NCBI GenBank assembly: GCA_002391675.1
Contig: DGFM01000028.1
Location: 1 to 18,852 of the forward strand
Origin: Cloacimonetes bacterium UBA3900
GTDB lineage: Bacteria; Cloacimonadota; Cloacimonadia; Cloacimonadales; Cloacimonadaceae
DNA: 18,852 bases
Direction: 5' to 3'
The notes beneath the pieces are model-generated. The model was not told the DNA's origin and made no database searches. It was given only the letters and a program-made list of their open reading frames with translations. Shown here piece by piece: positions 14,606 through 18,852 of this stretch. The position numbers were made by a program, and so were the translations under genes. Position 1 is the first letter of the stretch, and each line of letters opens with the position of its first letter.

Positions 14606-16177
14606 ATGAAAGCAAAAACCACAAACCAAATCATCGGCAACTACCTGCTCAGAATCGGCATCATCCTCATGGTGATGCTCATCAGCACCCAGCTCTATTT
14701 GAGGCTTGACCTCTCGGCAAACAGGAGCTTTTCCCTGGGTAAATACAGCCGTGAAACCGTGGCCGGACTCAAAGACAAGATGGTGATAAAGGTCTATGCC
14801 TCCAAGGACTTACCGCCGGAATTCAACAACGTTCAACGCTATATGCAAGACCTGATGGTGGAATATAAACGCGCCTCCAAGGGCAAATTGAACTACGAAT
14901 TTGTCCGCTACAAAGACGCCGAAGAGCTGGCCAGCCTGGCAGAGGAAAACCACCTGCAGACCTTCCCCGTGCAGATCTATGAAGACGAATCCCTGGTGAT
15001 GAAGGATGTGATCTTGGGCCTGGTATTCGAGAGCCAGGGCCGCTTTGACATCTTGAACCTCTATCCCGGCCTCGAACCCACCATGGAATATGAGATCACC
15101 AAAACCATCCAAAACGTGGATGGCAAGCTGTTGCCCTATCTGCACGTATTCCAGGATACTCTCTATAAATACTATCCCGCGCAGCTCTTCAACCGGGAGA
15201 TAAACCAAAACTACAAGGTGGGGCTCACAGACCTCGAGAAACCGCTGGCGCAGATCCAAACCCTGCTCTTTGCCGGCATAACGCATGACCTCAGCCTGGA
15301 ACAGCTCTACAACCTCGATCAATTCATCATGAAAGGCGGGAAGGTGGTGTTTTTGCAAGACCGCATCCACACCGACCAATACGGCATCAACGCCATGGAA
15401 TCCAATATCTTTGCCCTCCTGGCCCATTATGGCGTGCTGATCGAGCCCAATATGGTCTTGGATTCCAGATGTTCTGAAGGACAGGGCAGAGGCCTGGGCG
15501 AATACATCCCCTACCCCATCTTCCCCGTGGTACGCGGTATGGACGATAGCCCCATCACCCGCAATACGGATAACACCCTGCTCTATTTTGCCTCTGAAAT
15601 CACCGCCTTGGACAGCATCAACATCGAGTTTGAGCCCATCCTGCAAACCTCCGCCAGCTCCGGAATACTGAGGGGCCCCGTCTTCAATATCGAGCCGGTG
15701 ATGACCCGTGGACTCAGCTATCTCCTGAATGATCCTCCCGTCACCGTTGCCGCCAAAATCAGCGGCAAGCTCACCAGCTTCTTCGCCCGCGATCCAGCCA
15801 TGCAAAAACCCGGATTTGTAGCCGAGAGAGAAGACGCAGAATTTATCGTATTTGGCGATAGCGAGCTGTTTATGGACCCCGACGACCCGCTCTACCTCAA
15901 CCGCGGCTTTGTGGTGCTCAACGCCATCGACTACTTTATGGACAACCTCTCCATGATCCAAATCCGCACGCGCAACCTGGCTCCCAGCGTCTTGCGCATG
16001 GATTATTATATGTACAAAAAGCAGATACAGCCGGCTGAGCTTGAGAGATACCGCAGCACCTCCAGGGCGCTTTTGGGCATCTTCAAATCCATAGCCATCT
16101 TCTTGCCCGTCCTCCTCTTGGCTATTTTGGGATTCTTTGTCTGGCTGGCCAAGAAACCCAGGGAAGCTGAAGCATGA
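14606..16177 (+). CDS. GldG-like ABC transporter auxiliary protein (COG3225)
   Basis: A 523-residue protein with one transmembrane segment at each end (about 12-31 and 490-512) and a large extracytoplasmic domain between. The N-terminal region (LRLDLSANRSFSLGKYSRETV, then DKMVIKVYASKDLPPEF) is the hallmark start of the GldG/ABC_transp_aux family, whose domain resembles part of IFT52. FVVLNAIDYFMDN near the end is also typical. In Bacteroidota GldG works with GldF and GldA and is needed for gliding and T9SS-linked motility; elsewhere the family's role is unknown. CAGGAG lies about nine bases before the ATG, and the ATGA overlap with the next gene indicates coupling. Gliding is not implied by this gene alone. 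Confidence 0.85.
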   Translation: MKAKTTNQIIGNYLLRIGIILMVMLISTQLYLRLDLSANRSFSLGKYSRETVAGLKDKMVIKVYASKDLPPEFNNVQRYMQDLMVEYKRASKGKLNYEFVRYKDAEELASLAEENHLQTFPVQIYEDESLVMKDVILGLVFESQGRFDILNLYPGLEPTMEYEITKTIQNVDGKLLPYLHVFQDTLYKYYPAQLFNREINQNYKVGLTDLEKPLAQIQTLLFAGITHDLSLEQLYNLDQFIMKGGKVVFLQDRIHTDQYGINAMESNIFALLAHYGVLIEPNMVLDSRCSEGQGRGLGEYIPYPIFPVVRGMDDSPITRNTDNTLLYFASEITALDSINIEFEPILQTSASSGILRGPVFNIEPVMTRGLSYLLNDPPVTVAAKISGKLTSFFARDPAMQKPGFVAEREDAEFIVFGDSELFMDPDDPLYLNRGFVVLNAIDYFMDNLSMIQIRTRNLAPSVLRMDYYMYKKQIQPAELERYRSTSRALLGIFKSIAIFLPVLLLAILGFFVWLAKKPREAEA

Positions 16178-17106
16178 AAAAGTATCGTAACCTGATCCTG
16201 CTCATCATTTTCCTGTTGCTTGTGGGCCTGTTCTTTGTTTTGCGGCGCAACGAGCCTAAGGAAAGAGTGGTCAAGATCATCGATGCAGATTCATTGGCCA
16301 TAGCCAAAATCCAGATCTATAACGTGGCAGACACGGTGATTGTGTATAAAAAGGACGACACCTGGCTGATGAGCTATCCGGATAAAGCTGCCGCCAATAT
16401 GGATATGATGGAATACTTCTTCAAAGATGTATTCACCGCTACCTACTCGGAAACGGCGATGAATGAACACGCCAAGTCCTTGCACCAATATGGTTTGGAC
16501 AAAGATAAAGAGGTGCAGCTCAAGCTTTTTGACTCCAACGGCAAACTGCTCACCCATTGCCGCTTTGGCAATACCAACAACCCTTTCGACTACTTCCGCT
16601 ATGGAAACTCGCGCAAGGTCTACCAAGTGCGCTCCCGGGCGATCAGTGGACGCCTGAGGCCTGATGCCAACGCTTGGCGCTCACCCATCATTCTCAGCAT
16701 CAAACCCTTTGAACTTGCGGGAATTACGGTGACGCACCCCAAAAACAGCTATGTGCTCACCCGCGATAAAACAGACTGGTATTATATGGATAAAAACCAG
16801 CAATTCATGATCCCGCATGGAAATGTGACCATGGGCAAGATCCTGAATACCCTGGAGAAATTGGAGAGCTACCGCTATTCAAAAGCTTCTGAGATAGACA
16901 AGAAAAGCCTCAAAATAGCAGCTGAAGTGGTTATCAGCCTCACCTCCAAAGGCAAACACAATCTCACCTTTTACAAACAAGGGGAAGACCAATACTACCT
17001 CATCTTGGACGGCGATGAAAGCCGCTATTACCATATGGTCTTAGACCAGCTGTACCGCTTCATCAGGCACGCAGAAGTTTTCAATATCCAGGAATTACCA
17101 TATTGA
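16174..17106 (+). CDS. DUF4340-family membrane-anchored protein
   Basis: A 310-residue protein with an N-terminal transmembrane anchor (residues 7-24) and an extracytoplasmic region. The repeated pattern of short beta strands (AKIQIYNVADTVIVYKKDD and TWLMSYPDKAAANMDMM, then HQYGLDKDKEVQLKLFD, FGNTNNPFDYFRY and KVYQV) matches DUF4340. Members of this family often sit beside GldG-type ABC auxiliary genes, as here. The function is unknown; association with the transporter complex on the periplasmic side is inferred from the ATGA overlap with the GldG-like gene. It is the last gene of the operon and converges on the SRAP gene 66 bp away. Confidence 0.82.
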   Translation: MKKYRNLILLIIFLLLVGLFFVLRRNEPKERVVKIIDADSLAIAKIQIYNVADTVIVYKKDDTWLMSYPDKAAANMDMMEYFFKDVFTATYSETAMNEHAKSLHQYGLDKDKEVQLKLFDSNGKLLTHCRFGNTNNPFDYFRYGNSRKVYQVRSRAISGRLRPDANAWRSPIILSIKPFELAGITVTHPKNSYVLTRDKTDWYYMDKNQQFMIPHGNVTMGKILNTLEKLESYRYSKASEIDKKSLKIAAEVVISLTSKGKHNLTFYKQGEDQYYLILDGDESRYYHMVLDQLYRFIRHAEVFNIQELPY

Positions 17107-17140
17107 GCTCCGGCTTTGAATATCCGGGGGAAGGCTATCC

Positions 17141-17166
17141 GGCGCTGGTGAGGAGGCGGTAGCGCC
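17141..17166. repeat. Stem-loop between convergent genes
   Basis: GGCGCT (17141-17146) and AGCGCC (17161-17166) form a 6-bp stem with a 14-nt loop in the 66-bp gap between the DUF4340 and SRAP gene ends. No T run follows on either strand, so it is not a standard intrinsic terminator. The overlapping word TATCCGGCGC (17136-17145) recurs inverted at 18625-18634. Confidence 0.35.
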
Positions 17167-17172
17167 ATCCCC

Positions 17173-17841
17173 TTACGCAAGCGGCTCCACACATTTGGGC
17201 CCGGTATTCTGCACCTTGTTTACATAATAATCCACCTTATACAGCTTCAGCGGCATCTGCCCGGAGTTGTGCATCAGAAGATGCATCCTCGCCGTGTCCT
17301 CTATCTTGTTATCCAGCCAGAGGTTGGCCGCCTCCACATCCAGGAGCACCGGCATCCTGTGGTGCAGTGCGCTCATCTGCTCATTCGCAGCCATGGTGAT
17401 GATGGCCAAACTGGGAACAAATGAGCCATCCGCCCCACTCCAGGCATCGTAGATCCCCGCCATCAGTACGGGACTGTCGTCTGCATAATGAATGAACCAG
17501 GGCTGTTTGCTGCCCTTTTCAAACTCGTAAAATCCCAGGGCAGGGATCACGCAACGCCGCCTCACTAAAGCACCCCGGAAGGAAGGCTTTTCCTCCAGAC
17601 TTTCGCGGCGGGCGTTGATCATGGCGCTCTGCGGCAGCTGCTTCATCCAGGAGGGTATCAAGCCCCATCTGAAAAAGCCCAGATACCGCCCTTGCTTTGA
17701 ATCCACAAAGGCCCCCACGGTATGAGTGGGCGCAACATTATAGTTTTCAGCCAGTTCCGGGATCTTGTGTCCCAGCTTCAGCTCGCGCTCCAGCTTGGCA
17801 AGCTTGTCTCTTTTGATCACTTGGGCAAATCTTCCACACAT
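17173..17841 (-). CDS. SRAP/YedK-type abasic-site processing protein (HMCES family)
   Basis: A 222-residue SOS-response-associated peptidase-domain protein. The family covalently caps abasic sites in single-stranded DNA through its N-terminal cysteine after Met removal. Here the start gives MCGRFAQ, so Cys2 is in place. The other active-site residues are Asn76 (INARRESL), Glu106 (GFYEF) and His160 (HHRMPV). YNVAPT at 34-39 is also characteristic. The start is fixed by AAGGAG seven bases upstream of the ATG at 17841 and by the need for Cys2; a longer frame to 17892 would bury the nucleophile and is rejected. The gene is divergent from endonuclease III with only 90 bp between the starts, and both act on damaged or abasic DNA. 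Confidence 0.93.
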   Translation of the reverse strand: MCGRFAQVIKRDKLAKLERELKLGHKIPELAENYNVAPTHTVGAFVDSKQGRYLGFFRWGLIPSWMKQLPQSAMINARRESLEEKPSFRGALVRRRCVIPALGFYEFEKGSKQPWFIHYADDSPVLMAGIYDAWSGADGSFVPSLAIITMAANEQMSALHHRMPVLLDVEAANLWLDNKIEDTARMHLLMHNSGQMPLKLYKVDYYVNKVQNTGPKCVEPLA

Positions 17842-17859
17842 GGTCTTTCTCCTTTGTGA

Positions 17860-17888
17860 TTGACAAATATCCCAAGCCCAGTTTTGAT
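17860..17888 (+). promoter_or_regulatory. Putative promoter for endonuclease III
   Basis: TTGACA (17860-17865), a 17-bp spacer and TTTGAT (17883-17888, four of six consensus bases). The start would be near 17895 with a leader of about 37 nt ending in AAGGAAGTG before the ATG. No LexA-like palindrome was seen in the 90-bp divergent gap. The opposing SRAP promoter must overlap this region, but it is not clear in the sequence. Confidence 0.4.
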
Positions 17889-17931
17889 GCAAGCTAAATC
17901 TTCAAGCAAAACCATATTAAGGAAGTGAATA

Positions 17932-18579
17932 ATGAGCACAAAGTTTGATATAGACGCCGTCATGGAGCAGTTAGGTATACATTTTCACACGGTGAAAACT
18001 CCGATCGTAGACCTGATCCAAATCAAGACCAAAGACCCCTTTAAAGTCCTGGTAGCCACCATCTTAAGCGCCAGAACCAAAGATGAAACCACGTCCAGGG
18101 TCTCCAAAGAACTCTTCGAGGTAGTAAAAAACCATCACGACCTGAGGAAGATCGACTACGATGAGCTCAACCGGATCATCTGGCAAGTGGGATTTCACAA
18201 CACCAAAGCCAAGCACCTCAAGCAATTACCCGATGTATTGGATAAAGAGTTTGGCGGCAAAGTCCCCTCAGAAATCGACGACCTGCTCAAACTGCCGGGA
18301 GTGGGACGCAAAACCGCAAACCTGGTGAGAGCCGTGGCTTTCCGGCTGCCCGCAATTTGCGTGGATGTCCATGTACACCGCATCAGCAACCGCTGGGGCT
18401 ACATCAAAACCAAGAACCCCCTGGAAAGCGAAATGGCACTGCGCAAGAAACTGCCCGAAAAGCATTGGCTCGATTACAATTCCTATCTGGTTGCCTTTGG
18501 CCAAAACCTCTGCACACCCAGAAATCCCAAGTGTTCAAACTGCACTATCTATCAATATTGCAAGCGAATAGGCGTGTAG
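17932..18579 (+). CDS. nth: Endonuclease III (DNA glycosylase/AP lyase)
   Basis: A 215-residue base-excision repair enzyme that removes oxidised pyrimidines and cleaves the resulting abasic site. The helix-hairpin-helix LPGVGRKTANLV (121-132) carries the catalytic Lys127, and Asp145 lies in VDVHVHRI. The C-terminal iron-sulfur cluster is complete: Cys194, 201, 204 and 210 with the exact C-x6-C-x2-C-x5-C spacing. The early motif reads LSARTKDETT where the E. coli type has LSAQTTD; I recall this variant from archaeal and thermophile members, so the gene may belong to that branch. AAGGAAGTG precedes the ATG. MutY is excluded because there is no extra C-terminal domain and the catalytic lysine is present. 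Confidence 0.94.
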   Translation: MSTKFDIDAVMEQLGIHFHTVKTPIVDLIQIKTKDPFKVLVATILSARTKDETTSRVSKELFEVVKNHHDLRKIDYDELNRIIWQVGFHNTKAKHLKQLPDVLDKEFGGKVPSEIDDLLKLPGVGRKTANLVRAVAFRLPAICVDVHVHRISNRWGYIKTKNPLESEMALRKKLPEKHWLDYNSYLVAFGQNLCTPRNPKCSNCTIYQYCKRIGV

Positions 18580-18852
18580 CTTTCCCCCGATAAGACAGGT
18601 GAAAAGCGGGATTTTCCCCGCCGGGCGCCGGATAATCACCGGACGGACTCCAAGGAAGAGAAAAGGCTGCCTTATTATCATGGACAATTTTCCGTTGATA
18701 CCCGTCTAAAATCCTTAGGTAAAGGAAGGGATTTTTACCCTCTTTTTGGCCCTTAATTTCCTTGCCTAAAACCGACGCTTGCCTCAACCTTTGACTTTTG
18801 ACCCTGCCTCGCCCGCCCTCGGGTTTCCCCGGCGCTCACTTGCGTAACTCTT
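18580..18852. other. Gene-free right end with stem-loops
   Basis: No coding sequence is supported. Just after the nth stop, GCGGG (18606-18610) and CCCGC (18617-18621) form a small stem with a 6-nt loop but no T run. A GC-rich stretch follows (GGGCGCCGG at 18623-18631), then an AT-richer inverted repeat (listed separately). The last ~60 bp are GC-rich and end in CCGGCGCTCACTTGCGTAA, which shares words with the 17139-17180 gap. Confidence 0.4.
18715..18769. repeat. Long imperfect inverted repeat with inner hairpin
   Basis: TTAGGTAAAGGAA (18715-18727) pairs with TTTCCTTGCCTAA (18757-18769) with one bulged A and one G-T pair, enclosing a 29-nt loop. Inside it, AGGG and CCCT form a short stem followed by CTTTTT, which could act as a weak plus-strand terminator. 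It could serve as the transcription end of the nth unit or be a small extragenic repeat. Confidence 0.4.

Noticed and set aside
14810..15961. A 383-codon minus-strand open frame
   Set aside because: It is fully antisense to the GldG-like gene, whose family motifs and operon spacing are clear. Its His/Val/Asp-rich content is typical of a shadow frame.
17842..17892. Upstream ATG at 17892 for the SRAP gene
   Set aside because: It would put the catalytic cysteine at position 19. The ATG at 17841 has AAGGAG and gives the required Met-Cys start.
1..18852. tRNA, rRNA, CRISPR array, transposase or integrase
   Set aside because: I looked for them on both strands, including in the gaps around the defence block, and saw none.

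Overview
The window looks like a chromosomal segment of a Gram-negative, non-model bacterium, most likely from the FCB superphylum (Fibrobacterota/Chlorobiota/Bacteroidota and relatives). My best guess is Candidatus Cloacimonadota. The reasons are a BamA-type outer-membrane assembly protein, a secreted peptidase ending in a T9SS/FlgD-like sorting module that begins with the YPNPFNP motif, and a GldA/GldF/GldG-like ABC operon. The phylum is inferred from remembered gene families; no rRNA or marker search was possible.

Layout. Positions 1-4156 hold a tightly packed minus-strand operon, in transcription order bamA, a COG0731-type radical SAM gene, ispD, and the 5' part of a GlmS-like glutamine amidotransferase gene that runs off the left edge. 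The junctions are a TAA directly abutting ATG, a 13-bp overlap and an ATGA overlap. A 490-bp divergent spacer (4157-4648) separates this from an AT-richer block at 4649-7874, which I read as a small defence island. It has a RloA-like AAA ATPase overlapping a RloB-family TOPRIM-like protein (an AbiL/RloAB-type pair), facing a convergent stand-alone HsdR_N-type PD-(D/E)xK nuclease.

From 8139 the strand is plus again. There is a large secreted M1 metallopeptidase with a T9SS-type tail, then a dCMP deaminase. Next comes a five-gene operon (11641-17106): an HlyD/MacA-like adaptor, an ABC ATPase with an acidic tail, an ABC-2 permease, a GldG-like auxiliary protein and a DUF4340 protein. Spacings are 2-18 bp or ATGA overlaps, so the five products probably form one envelope transport complex. 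The right end is a divergent DNA-repair pair, an SRAP/YedK-type protein (minus) and endonuclease III (plus), followed by gene-free DNA with inverted repeats up to the edge.

The main points of interest are the defence island, with its atypical RloB motif and orphan HsdR_N nuclease; the adaptor combined with the GldAFG-like and DUF4340 set; the in-frame 58-codon extension with its own ribosome site in front of BamA; and the GlmS-like protein whose presumed catalytic cysteine is internal. I saw no tRNA, rRNA, CRISPR array or transposase.
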